A stretch of 64,000 bases of DNA from Bacteroidota bacterium. Its GTDB lineage: Bacteria > Bacteroidota > Bacteroidia > AKYH767-A > OLB10. The stretch spans positions 1-64,000 of the forward strand of contig JADKJB010000008.1 in assembly GCA_016722525.1 (NCBI GenBank). The letters run 5' to 3'. A program made the position numbers and the translations under genes. Of the stretch, positions 49,504 through 59,112 are shown one piece after another. How positions within the stretch are numbered: the stretch's first letter is position 1; each line of letters starts with the position of its first letter. Below the pieces are notes generated by a model. That model had not been told where the DNA came from. It was given only the letters and a program-made list of their open reading frames with translations, and did no database searches.

Positions 49504-51010
49504 ATGAAAAAAATTGTTTTAGTTTTTGTAGCATTGTGTTTATTAGGAGCCGGTTACTTTTACTGGCAAAATATGTCGCATAAAATTTTCAAAGTTTCGA
49601 AAAGTAAATATTTTGTTTCCCTGGAAAATGGGAAGTTTTATTTGGAAGAAAAGGAATTCTATCCGGTTGCATTAAATTATATGATTTCCATGCAAACCAA
49701 CACCGATATTTTCTGGCCATCTGTTTTCAAAGGATATGATCCTGACGGATTATTTGCACAGACCAACAGGGATTCAAGTTTATTGGAACTTCGTGCCGAT
49801 TTTGAATTGATTAAGGATATGGGTTTTAATACGATTCGTTTGGTAGGAATTGGTGAACAGCGGGTGGAAGATAAAAAAACCGGAGTGATCTCTGTTCGTG
49901 CTCATATTGGAAATGATCGTGACACTTCACTCATGTTGTGGAATGAAACCAACTACGCCAAGTATTTTGATGCTCTTGAAGATTTGTTTCATACAGCAAA
50001 TGAAGCTGGTTTGAAAGTTATTTTCCTTGCCAGGCTTTTCAATGAACTGCCCACAACAGAAGAACATTTTGCAAAAATAGCACGCCATTTTAGCAACGAT
50101 TCAACTATAATGGCATACGATTTATTTAACGAGCCATTATATTTTGATTCACTTGCTCGAGAAAAAAAGGATACTTATTTTATTACAAAGAAATGGGATA
50201 AACTGGTCAAAAAAAACGCCCCAAAAGCAACTGAGTACAATTGGACTTACTGGCATGCGTGAAGTATTCGAATGGGATCCCAATTTAATGAATATCGATT
50301 TCCTTTCGATACATCCCTACGAGTATGAACCGGAACAGGTTAGAAACGAAATGTATTGGTATGGTAAATACATCAAAGTTCCGTGGATAATTGGTGAAAC
50401 CGCTATTCCTGCTGATAACGATTCTGTGACTTATGAAGTTCAAAAACAATTCGCACAAAAAACACTGGACCAAACTTGCCATTGCGGTGGCATTGGATAT
50501 TCATGGTGGCAATATAAGGACGTTGAATGGTTCGATTTCCATGCAAATTTCCTGGGTGTTGTTGGTAGAAACGGAGAAACAATAAATAGTAAAGGGAATA
50601 AAATTATTGGAACTCCCAAGCCTGTTGCTGATGCTTTTAGAAATTATAAACCCAAGGCAGATCCGGCATCCTGCTTAAAACTTGATAATTATTATAATTA
50701 CTCACAATTTAAAGACTGTCGGCTGAGTGGTGTTTTGGTAAATGATGATGGTGAACCTATTGAAGGTGGAGTTGTTTTGGCCTGGAATGAATCCTGGTCA
50801 AAGTCCTATCACACAGTCACAAAAAAAGATGGTAGTTTTGAATTGTTAGGTCCATTTCCATTCTATCACTGGATGGCTTCGGCAACTTTGCACTCAATGA
50901 TACGGGGAGATGTTTTACCGGATTCTGCAAAAAAAGTGACTGATAATATTCCTACATTGAATTTAGGTGAACTCAAAGTGGAGCATCTGAATCTAAATGT
51001 GAAAAAATAA
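49504..51010 (+). CDS. GH5-like glycoside hydrolase, membrane-anchored (frameshifted)
   Basis: About 500 residues. An N-terminal hydrophobic segment (KKIVLVFVALCLLGAGYFYW) anchors or exports it. The TIM-barrel features of clan GH-A are present: GFNTIRLVG, the acid/base Glu in YDLFNEPLYF (about residue 210) and the nucleophile Glu in PWIIGETAIP (about 294), with FLSIHPYEYEP between them. A C-terminal carboxypeptidase-regulatory-like module (LSGVLVNDDGEPIEGGVVLA) follows at about 405-490. The specificity (beta-mannan or beta-glucan) cannot be told. One frame change near 50227 is in a run of four A (three restores KKNAPKQLSTIGLTGMREV). ATG at 49504 is preferred over TTG at 49489. Confidence 0.78.
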
Positions 51011-51042
51011 AATTAAAAAAGGTTTTGAACTATTTTTCTAAA

Positions 51043-52543
51043 TTATTGAAGTGATTCAATAATTTTGTAAGTTTTAATATCATAATAAGTTTCCAAAACT
51101 TCATAAGTATAGAACTTTTCAATAAATTCCTTTTCATGTTGTTGGATGGCTATTACCCTATCACCGGCTTTTAAATATCGGCAATCGCGAATTGAGGATT
51201 TCTTTCCTTTGTCGTTCAACATATAAACATAAATCAAAATGTGCGATTTATCGTAATTGTCATAGCAAACATCGTAAGTGTGATTTGGATCAGGATCTTT
51301 AATAACGGTTCTTAAAAAAAATGAAATTCTGTAAAAATCAATTTCATATTCGGAAGGTGCATACACTTTATCAATAATTTTTTCATAAGGTTTGAGAAAA
51401 ACCAGAAAAAGAAACACCAGAGGAATTGCATTTAAGTAAAAATGTTGGCTCATGATTTTATTTTCTTTAATAGATGTGAAAATCCAGTGGAGTGTAATAG
51501 CTGCCATAATACACAAAAAAGGATATAAAGGTAAATCATACCATTCAACTTTTGTTTTTGCCGATGAAATAATTAGCAAAAACGTAATAATAGTAATCAT
51601 GCAGAAAACGGTTAACTTTTTTATTCTGATATCTTTTATAGTAAATCCGATAAGTACACTTGTAACAATTAAAGGATACCAATCAGCAAACCGAACATCA
51701 ACAAGGTTGTTAAAATAAAACAGGTGTTCCTCGTCGTGACCCTCAAGACTTTTGAGAAATCTTCCACCTAATTCATTTTCGGATACTAATTTAAGGTAAC
51801 CTGGATTGTAATGTTCTCTTAAAAGATAATAGCCGGCTACTGCAGGAAATAAAGAGCAAAAAATCAATATAAAGCCATTTTGATTTAAATAGTTCTGCAA
51901 TTCTTTCCTTGTAAGTTAATGCAAGAATACCAAGGCCCGGTAAAAACAAGACTGCCTGGACACTTTTTGTTAAAACTGCTAAGGTCAGCATGCTAAAGAA
52001 TAGATGAACAAATTTGACTTTGCCACTTTCCAGAAAGATGAAAAATGAAAAACTATATGCGGCCATTAAAAAAGTCAGTAAAGAATCATAATCACCTGTT
52101 CTGGTACCATGATGATGCACATATCCATACGATGTAACTAAAAGGATTGCCGAAATGAAACCAAACCAAAATGAATTTAGATATTTCTTGGAAAAATAGG
52201 CCATTAAAAGAGCAGTAAACAAAGCTGCCAGTGCTGATGGAAGTCGGAATGCAAGCTCACGGACTCCCATTATTTTAATCATTAAAGTTTGAATCCAGAT
52301 TAGCATTGGAGGTTTGGTATTCCAGTTTTCAGGGCTTCCATCAAAATACACAACCAGATAATTTCCATTTAAGTTCATTTCGCATGCACTTACAGCGTAC
52401 CTTGCCTCATCCCATATCTTCATTGGTAGTCTTTCAAGATGGAGAAAAAGAGGAAAGTACAACAATGCCAATAAAAGAATTACCTTTGAAGTAAGTACAA
52501 TTCGTTTGTTTTCCAGAATATTCATTTTACTTATTTTCATCAA
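51043..52543 (-). CDS. GT39-type (ArnT/PMT-like) membrane glycosyltransferase (frameshifted)
   Basis: About 500 residues, GT-C fold. The first periplasmic loop has the catalytic acidic motif KIWDEARYAVSACEM, equivalent to DExRYA in ArnT-like enzymes, followed by WNTKPPMLIWIQTLM and FRLPSALAALFTALLMAYF. About eleven helices. Enzymes of this type move a sugar from a polyprenyl phosphate to lipid A, protein or another acceptor in the periplasm. A frame change lies at about 51840-51880, where a run of six T near 51865 is the likely site. The start overlaps the gene at 52527 by 17 bp; an ATG at 52525 is equally possible. Confidence 0.8.
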
Positions 52544-54559
52544 AATTTATTATCGTGAATTTTTCAGCCTCTTCAGGTTTGTCTTCATTTGCTTTTATCT
52601 GATTGTCTTTTGGGTCAACGGTTAAGTATTTTCCATTTGCTGCTTTAATATGGATCTCATTTGAAGAAACTGTTTCAAATGTGAATATTTCATTTTGTGA
52701 AATTTTTGCAATGGTTGCTGAAATTGAATTAGATGAATCTGAAGATAAACTAAAATATTTACTTCTGTGTGACTGAAAAACGCATTTTTGATTCGTTAAT
52801 TTCACCATTTTGAAAGTCTCCCAATCAAACGCTTGATCTTTGTTGGCAACAACTTTGTTGTTTATGCCCTCATCGGCACACAGATATTTCAAATTGGTTG
52901 ATTTGATATTAACCGAACGCCAGTCTAAAACGTATTCAGATGTCTCATTAATAATTTGAATGGCATTGATGTCACATTTATTAAAGTCACACCAATCTTG
53001 CAATGTTCGGGTACTTGGATTGAAAAAGAGCTGCTCAAAATTGCCCGGATTGAAGCCGGAATAGCCATTTACACAAACAACATTTAATTCCTGACAAGCA
53101 ATCATGGTGCTGATGGTTTGTAATATGGCCAGATTGTTTCGTTGTTCGTTTTTTACAAGTAACATATCAATTGAAATATAGGCTACTGACTCAAATTCAC
53201 CTCGATAATTTCTCTTAATATTTTCTTTGATGAATTCCACATCATTTTGGGCTTCCTGCTTATAAAAACTCTTGTGTGGCTCAGGATTTATCAGATTATC
53301 AGTAATTACCAGAACTGGCAAAGCCAGAATCACATAATTGAATTTAGACCTGTATGAAGAAAGTGCCTTAAACACGAACACAAAAATCAGAATCATAAAA
53401 ATGACCTGAGTATTGATGATACGGTCTAATGACCTCATTGATGAAAAGCCCGGAATCTGATAAATACCTTTGTAAAGAGTGAACCCATCAATATTTAGAC
53501 AAAAATAAAACTCAGGAAAAATCCTAAAGAGAGAAATACTATAAATTTCTTTTGAACATCGGAAGTATGTTTTGAAATTAGTACATAAGGAACCAAAGCA
53601 ATTCCTAACCAAGGTGTGATGCCAGTGAAGAGGAAATGATTCCACCAATCCGGAAAGGTGAAAGCGGTTATGGGATAAAGGAAATCCCATAAAACTGAGG
53701 CCGGGGAAGTGAAAAAGTACGATTGTAATCGGGGTAGTGAATTAAATGCTGCATCAAAAGACCTTACTCCTGTGATTTTGGAAACCTCATAATAGGGCAA
53801 TATTAACGGTAGAAACACAAGTATTGTAAAAATTACAATACTAAGATGTTTGAGTAATATGTTTCTATTTGTATATTGCTTAAACATATCCAAGTCCCTG
53901 TATACTAACATATATGCAATGAAGAAAAACAGCAAAACATAAATCAGCAAAAATCCTAAATATACACCACAATAGAACTGATATATTAATCCTATTAGTG
54001 TCATAATTAAAAATTTTGACTCCTTTTCTTTAAAGAACTTCCAGGCCCAATAAAACACTAAGGGGGCAATAAATCTCGGAAATATTTGTGCATGAAATAT
54101 CTGCCCATGATTGTATAAACCAAAAGCGAAGATATAAGCACCGACAGCAGACAAAATAGTATTGCCAGACCATTTTTTAAGTGCCCAATAGCAGCAAATA
54201 TAATTTAAAGCAAAAATGGTGATGAACCAAAATTGAAATGATGTTTCTCTATCTATATCCATCATTCTGAAAATGGAATATATTGGAACTGTTCCTAATA
54301 AGTTGTCTGAAAGGGCAATTACATTTTTGTAGGGATACATGAATTGCCCGTCCCAATAATGTTCTATTTGTCCGGAGAAAAATAAATATCCGTGCTCTAA
54401 AATATAATTATTGAAGCGTGCATCACCAAGATCTCCGGGGATTTTCGTAAGGTCAAAGTCGAATAATGTAATAGGAACACAATATAATCCTGCAATAACC
54501 AATACCAGAGGTATTATTTTATTTAAAAGTTTATTGTCAGTTAAACTATTCGCATTCAT
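52527..54559 (-). CDS. GT-C-like membrane protein with C-terminal fascin-like beta-trefoil (frameshifted)
   Basis: About 677 residues. The first 420 or so form about eleven transmembrane helices; the loop after helix 1 has KIPGDLGDARFNNYILEHG, an acidic motif in the place where GT-C enzymes keep their catalytic Asp. A soluble part follows (about 440-545), and the last 131 residues are three fascin-type repeats: LKYLCADEG-VVANKD-WETFKMV, SKYFSLSSD-SISATI-FTFETV and GKYLTVD-IKANED-EKFTII. Three such repeats make one beta-trefoil, a likely carbohydrate-binding module. A frame change at about 53507 is in a run of five T (six restores FIFCLNIDGFTLYKG). It lies in a minus-strand series of membrane proteins; the acceptor is unknown. 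Confidence 0.72.
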
Positions 54560-54576
54560 ATTTTCTTTATAAAAAT

Positions 54577-55930
54577 CTATCTCTTACCCGCTTTTGCTTC
54601 ATCATAGTTTGGATAGACTAGATAATTATTGAAATCTTCAACTTGATCAAGTTTTCCAAATTGCTTAAAATAGAGTTTTTTGTCATTGCCTCATAGTGCA
54701 GTAGATTCTTCTCATATTGGAAGGTTTGAAAAATATTAAGCCAAATGAAAAACAACATTAATACTCCAAATGAAATTTTAAAATATTCTGCTTGTTGGTC
54801 ATGTATTTTACAATTGCTGCAAGAGGGATTGCCATAAGTGCATATGAATCGACCAAAGCCCTCTGTCCGTATGATCCGCCATACCACCAGTTCCACCAGG
54901 AAAATACTACATATAAATTGATGAAAAGAAATATGGCAACAGGTAATCTCAGGAATTTTAACTCTCCACGAAGGAAAAATATTCCAGCAATTGCAAATGT
55001 CATCACCGGAGTATATATCAGCCAGCCTTTACGCCAACTAATCAAGCCATCAATGAAGTTTGGATGTCCCAAGAAATAGCTTCCTTCATGAGGTAGATTA
55101 AAGATCATTTTTCCGGTGACTATTTTCCAGTAGTAGAGTTGTGGCACCCATACAATTAATACTGCGAAAAGAATCAAGAGAAACTTAAATATATGTGATT
55201 TTATAAATCGGAGGAGTGCTCCCGGACTTCCCGATTTTGAAGCACCAATCATAAGAAAAAAAACTATTATCACTAAATTGGGCACATATATCATTGCAAT
55301 CAATCCTGAAGAAGCTCCAATAATAATTGAAAATAAAAGTGTGGGTTTTTCAAACCATTTGATTGTGCCATAAACAAAAACTGCAATTAAAAGAAATTAT
55401 AAATATGCATCATTGGAGCAGATTGAGAAGAATAGGCGAGTAAGTTCGTTCCTAGACCAAGGAATAGTATCGTAAGCCCTGTTTGGATTTCGGTAAAATT
55501 TAAATGTAGTAGTGTTTTTCTTACCATTTCTAATCCTAGAAACAAATAAAATATTGAACTTAAAAAGGAGAAAAAGTTTGTAGGGCTCAGAAAATCCATT
55601 TAATGGAAAATTCAGCCATTTTGCCACATAATGACCCGAAAAGAAAAATGGAGAATATAAAATTGATAATCCCATAGTCTTGTGAATGGCGTTTTTGCCG
55701 TCACCTACCCCTATAGGCCAAAAGAGACTGTAATCGGAATCAAACTGATAGTTGCTTTTCTCTAATTTAATATCATCGAATATAAATTTTGCCGGTAAAT
55801 AGCCATAATAACCATGAATATCCCATTCAATAACACGATCGCGTTTTTCCCAATTTTTTAAATTAAAAATTATTGCGATACTGCAAATGCAAACTATAGC
55901 AATACAGATGTTGGAAAAAATGTTCTTCAT
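54577..55930 (-). CDS. Polytopic membrane protein, function unknown (four frameshifts)
   Basis: About 450 residues and about ten transmembrane helices. It starts with MKNIFSNICIAIVCICSIAI; the first loop has RVIEWDIHGYYGYLPAKFIF, and later GLGTNLLAYSSQSAPMMHIY, PNFIDGLISWRKGWLIYTPV and WWNWWYGGSYGQRALVDSYA. The loop-1 Glu/Asp pair and the late aromatic cluster resemble GT-C glycosyltransferase-like proteins of Bacteroidota, but I do not recognise a named family. Frame changes lie near 55540, 55392, 54793 and 54680, each in or next to a short A or T run. The corrected C terminus ends LVYPNYDEAKAGKR and a stop at 54577, 17 bp before the next gene. Confidence 0.6.
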
Positions 55931-55979
55931 ATTTAAAATTAAATTATAGAGTTATAATGCAGTTTACAATAAAATGAAA

Positions 55980-56921
55980 TTAGGATTTAGTTTGTTCCGA
56001 AATATTGCTCTCCCTGACTATATACAAAGGCCTGTTCCTGATATTGGCACTTATTCGGCTAATGTACTCACCTATAATTCCAATTCCAATCAACTGAATT
56101 CCTCCAATAAACAATACCGCTATCATCAACGAAGCCCACCCAGGCTGGTAATCTTTCGAAATGAAACGTGAATACAATGCATACAAAATCATGAAAAATG
56201 AAATGGTTGATACAACAAATCCTGCAATAGTAACTATTTTGAGAGGAAAGTTAGAAAAGGATGTGATTCCATCCAGCGCCATCCTGATCATTTTTTTATA
56301 AGTATATCCTGTTTTACCTGCATGCCGCTCATCACGATCATATTCAACAAACGTCTGATTAAAACCGATCCAGCTGGTTTGTCCCCGCAAAAATTTTTGT
56401 TGCTCAGGCATCTGCTTCAATACATCCACAATTTTTCGATCTACAATCCTGAAATCACCGGTATCGACAGGAATTTTAATGGAGGTCATTTTACGGAGGA
56501 TCCTGTAAAATATTTTTGCAGTCAATTTTTTGAAAAAACCCTCTCCTTGCCTCGACCTTCTCTTTGCATAAACTACCTCAAATCCTGTTTTGAGTTTCTT
56601 ATACAACTCCGGAATCAATTCCGGTGGATCCTGAAGATCGGCATCAATTATAGTGACAGCATCACCGGTTGATTTATCGAGTCCGGCTGTGACAGCAATC
56701 TGATGTCCGAAATTTCTGCTTAAATTGATAAATTTTATCTCCGAATACTTCTGCGAAAGCTCAGCAATAATTTCCATCGAACGATCGCGACTTCCATCAT
56801 TTATAAAAATATACTCCACCGAATTCAATCCCATTGTCCCAACAACACTACGCAACCGATCTATCAGTGGCCTGATATTTTCTTCTTCGTTGTAAATGGG
56901 TATGATGACTGACAGATCCAC
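55980..56921 (-). CDS. Glycosyltransferase family 2, GtrB/ArnC-like
   Basis: 313 residues. GT-A domain: LSVIIPIYNEEENIRPLI, IFINDGSRDRS, LSRNFGHQIAVTAGLD, and the metal site IIDADLQDPPELI (about 93-105), with GDFRIVDRK and RHAGKTGYTYKKM typical of polyprenyl-phosphate glycosyltransferases. Two C-terminal membrane helices (about 233-255 and 265-290). It would load a sugar onto undecaprenyl phosphate for periplasmic GT-C enzymes, which fits the three polytopic proteins after it on the same strand. A tandem repeat array begins a few bases upstream of its start codon. Confidence 0.9.
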   Translation of the reverse strand: MDLSVIIPIYNEEENIRPLIDRLRSVVGTMGLNSVEYIFINDGSRDRSMEIIAELSQKYSEIKFINLSRNFGHQIAVTAGLDKSTGDAVTIIDADLQDPPELIPELYKKLKTGFEVVYAKRRSRQGEGFFKKLTAKIFYRILRKMTSIKIPVDTGDFRIVDRKIVDVLKQMPEQQKFLRGQTSWIGFNQTFVEYDRDERHAGKTGYTYKKMIRMALDGITSFSNFPLKIVTIAGFVVSTISFFMILYALYSRFISKDYQPGWASLMIAVLFIGGIQLIGIGIIGEYISRISANIRNRPLYIVRESNISEQTKS

Positions 56922-56926
56922 TTTTT

Positions 56927-56998
56927 AGTTTTTTAGTTTTTTGGTTTTTTAGTTTTTTGGTTCTTTCGTTCTTTAGTTTTTTGGTTCTTTTGTTAGTG
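56927..56998 (+). repeat. T/G-rich tandem repeat array without IVP gene
   Basis: About 70 bp of units such as TTTTTTAG and TTTTTTGG, with TTCTTTCG and TTCTTTTG variants, lying between the start of the GT2 gene and the end of the CoA-transferase subunit B gene. It resembles the array at 3419-3770 in unit and strand bias but has no IVP gene and no inverted partner that I could see. It occupies the promoter position of the GT2 gene. Confidence 0.85.
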
Positions 56999-57042
56999 GG
57001 TTAGTCGGAATTCGGTTTCTTATCATCATTCGCCACCACTGC

Positions 57043-57696
57043 CTAAACCACCATCTCCGGAATTTCTCCTTCGATAATTAATTTACCGGCTGTTGCATTT
57101 TTGATTTGTTCTACTGATACTCCCGGAGCACGTTCGATTAATTTGAATCCTTGAGGTGTTACATCGAATACGCCGAGTTCGGTAACTATTTTCTTCACGC
57201 ATTTCACTCCGGTGAGAGGTAAGGAGCATTTAGGTAATAATTTTGATTCACCCGCTTTATTCACATGCTGCATGGCCACAATAATATTTTTAGCCGATGC
57301 CACCAAATCCATAGCACCTCCCATACCTTTTACCATCTTGCCGGGTATTTTCCAGTTGGCGATATCTCCTTCTTCACTCACTTCCATAGCTCCTAAAATG
57401 GTAAGTTGGACTTTTTGTGATCGGATCATTCCAAAACTCATTGCTGAATCAAATATTGATGCTCCCGGTAGAAGTGTCACTGTTTGCTTGCCGGCATTGA
57501 TTAAGTCGGCATCCTCTGTGCCTTCAACAGGAAATGGACCCATTCCTAAAATTCCGTTTTCCGATTGTAATTCCACATTGATTCCCTCAGGTAAAAAGTT
57601 CGCAACTAGGGTTGGTATTCCAATGCCAAGATTAACATACATACCATCTTTTACTTCTCGTGCAATGCGTTTAGCGATTCCGTTTTTATCTAACAT
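57043..57696 (-). CDS. scoB: 3-oxoacid CoA-transferase subunit B
   Basis: 217 residues. Beta subunit of succinyl-CoA:3-oxoacid (acetoacetate) CoA-transferase, which activates ketone bodies or acetoacetate in the cytoplasm. The active-site Glu is in VELQSENGILGMGP (about 46-56), with VNLGIGIPTLVANFLPEG before it and GGAMDLVASAKNIIVAMQH after it. The subunit A gene normally ends at or next to the start of this gene; here 625 bp with a repeat array and an IVP gene separate them. Confidence 0.93.
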   Translation of the reverse strand: MLDKNGIAKRIAREVKDGMYVNLGIGIPTLVANFLPEGINVELQSENGILGMGPFPVEGTEDADLINAGKQTVTLLPGASIFDSAMSFGMIRSQKVQLTILGAMEVSEEGDIANWKIPGKMVKGMGGAMDLVASAKNIIVAMQHVNKAGESKLLPKCSLPLTGVKCVKKIVTELGVFDVTPQGFKLIERAPGVSVEQIKNATAGKLIIEGEIPEMVV

Positions 57697-57700
57697 AATA

Positions 57701-57757
57701 TTGATGTGTTGATGTGTTGATGTGTTGATGTGGTAATGTGTTGATGTGTTGATGTGG
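57701..57757 (+). repeat. TTGATGTG tandem array
   Basis: Seven units of TTGATGTG, TGGTAATG or TTGATGTGG within 57 bp, starting 5 bp from the start codon of scoB. An inverted copy of the unit pair lies at 58308-58325, on the other side of the IVP gene. Confidence 0.95.
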
Positions 57758-57795
57758 TACTGTAATTATTGGAAAGATGAAGATGCAATAAATAT

Positions 57796-58167
57796 TTATG
57801 TCTTAATATTCTTTAAAGCAAGTTTTGATTTTGATGTTGAAATTATTTTTGATAAAACTTTTTTAATTGATACAATATCTTTCATTAATTCGGAGTGACC
57901 ATCAAAGGAATTTGTATTTTTGCATACATCAAGCCAATATTCAGTTTCACTGCCTTCTTTTGCAGCTATTTTCATTTTATGGATAAAATCAGTCAAGCTT
58001 TCGGAGTTCTGTACTTCGCTTACATTTGCACCAATGGAAGTTGATGATTTTAATAATTGATTACTTATGTGAAAGTGTTTTTCCTGATTTAAAGTTTGAC
58101 AATATTTTAATATTTTAAATGAGAACGCTGTTGTTAAGTTAATAATTAGATTTTCTTTTTCTTCCAT
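57796..58167 (-). CDS. Four-helix-bundle protein, IVP family
   Basis: 123 residues. The family segment is clear: LLKSSTSIGANVSEVQNSES (about 38-57) followed by FIHKMKIAAKEGSETEYWLD. It belongs to the same fold family as the gene at 3920-4363, though in a different subgroup (GANVSE in place of ANLAEG), so the two are not recent copies of each other. It is located between the two CoA-transferase genes in a cassette bounded by a TTGATGTG array and its inverted copy. The function of the family is unknown; there is no rRNA gene or reverse transcriptase nearby. Confidence 0.85.
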   Translation of the reverse strand: MEEKENLIINLTTAFSFKILKYCQTLNQEKHFHISNQLLKSSTSIGANVSEVQNSESLTDFIHKMKIAAKEGSETEYWLDVCKNTNSFDGHSELMKDIVSIKKVLSKIISTSKSKLALKNIKT

Positions 58168-58307
58168 GATGAAAAGTTTTAAAAAAATTTAGAAAAATAT
58201 TCATAAATAGTATTAAGTTCATATAAGTATGTTACTTCAAATATCAGAATATTATAATTCACCGACAAATTAGTAATAATTTTCAAAAAAATAACAATAA
58301 ATCAAAT

Positions 58308-58325
58308 CCCACATCCCCACATCAA
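58308..58325 (-). repeat. Inverted copy of the TTGATGTG unit
   Basis: The minus strand reads TTGATGTGGGGATGTGGG. Its TGA is the stop codon of the CoA-transferase subunit A gene (58322-58324). It pairs with the array at 57701-57757 as an unequal inverted repeat around the IVP gene. Confidence 0.85.
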
Positions 58326-59028
58326 TTTTTCCTCACCGTCCTCTGTTCAATCCTCTTCTCATACCTCTCTCCTTGAAAAATTCTATGAACATAAATTCCG
58401 GGTGTATGAATTTGATCGGGATCCAGTTCGCCCGGCTGAACTAACTCTTCTACTTCTGCAATGGTAATTCTTCCGGCCATAGCCATCATAGGATTAAAAT
58501 TTCTTGCCGTATGGCGATAAATTAAGTTTCCTTGTGTATCACCCTTCCATGCTTTCACAATTGCAAAGTCGGATTCAAAGGCATGCTCCATCAAATAATC
58601 TTTTTCTTCGCCATTAAATTTAAATCGTCGAACTTCTTTTCCTTCAGCAATTTCAGTTCCTACCCCTGCTGGAGTGAAAATTACCGGCATACCATAACCG
58701 GCAGCCATGCATCGTGTAACCAATGTTCCTTGCGGAATTAAATCAACCTCGAGTTCACCGCTCAGCATTTGTCGTTCAAACTCTGCATTTTCACCAACAT
58801 AGGAAGAGATCATTTTTTTATCTGCCGGTTTTGCAATAAAAGTCCTAGTCCGAAGTCATCCACACCGGCGTTATTGGAAATACATGTTAAATTTTAACAC
58901 CCTTTTTTACGAGCTGCAATACAATTTTCAGGAATGCCGCATAAGCCAAAACCGCCTAGCATGAGTGTCATGCCATCCTTAATGTCATGGATTGCACTAT
59001 CAACATCAGCAACAACTTTATTAATCAT
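58322..59028 (-). CDS. scoA: 3-oxoacid CoA-transferase subunit A (frameshifted)
   Basis: About 235 residues after correction. The CoA-binding glycine loop GMTLMLGGFGLCGIPENCI is near residue 20; NLTCISNNAGVDDFGLG, QGTLVTRCMAAGYGMPVIFTP (broken only for length here), and FNPMMAMAGRITIAEVEE follow, all standard for the alpha subunit. Three homopolymer indels break the first third: an A run one too long and one too short around 58888-58905 (making a false TAA) and an A run one short at 58812-58820. Partner of scoB; the pair is split by the IVP cassette, whose repeat supplies the stop codon. Confidence 0.9.
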
Positions 59029-59112
59029 AAACGATAGGTTTTATATTTTTAATACGAGCGATATCTAAAGTTTTTTCTTCAAATATAACTGACAATTTTA
59101 TCTTTTAAAATT

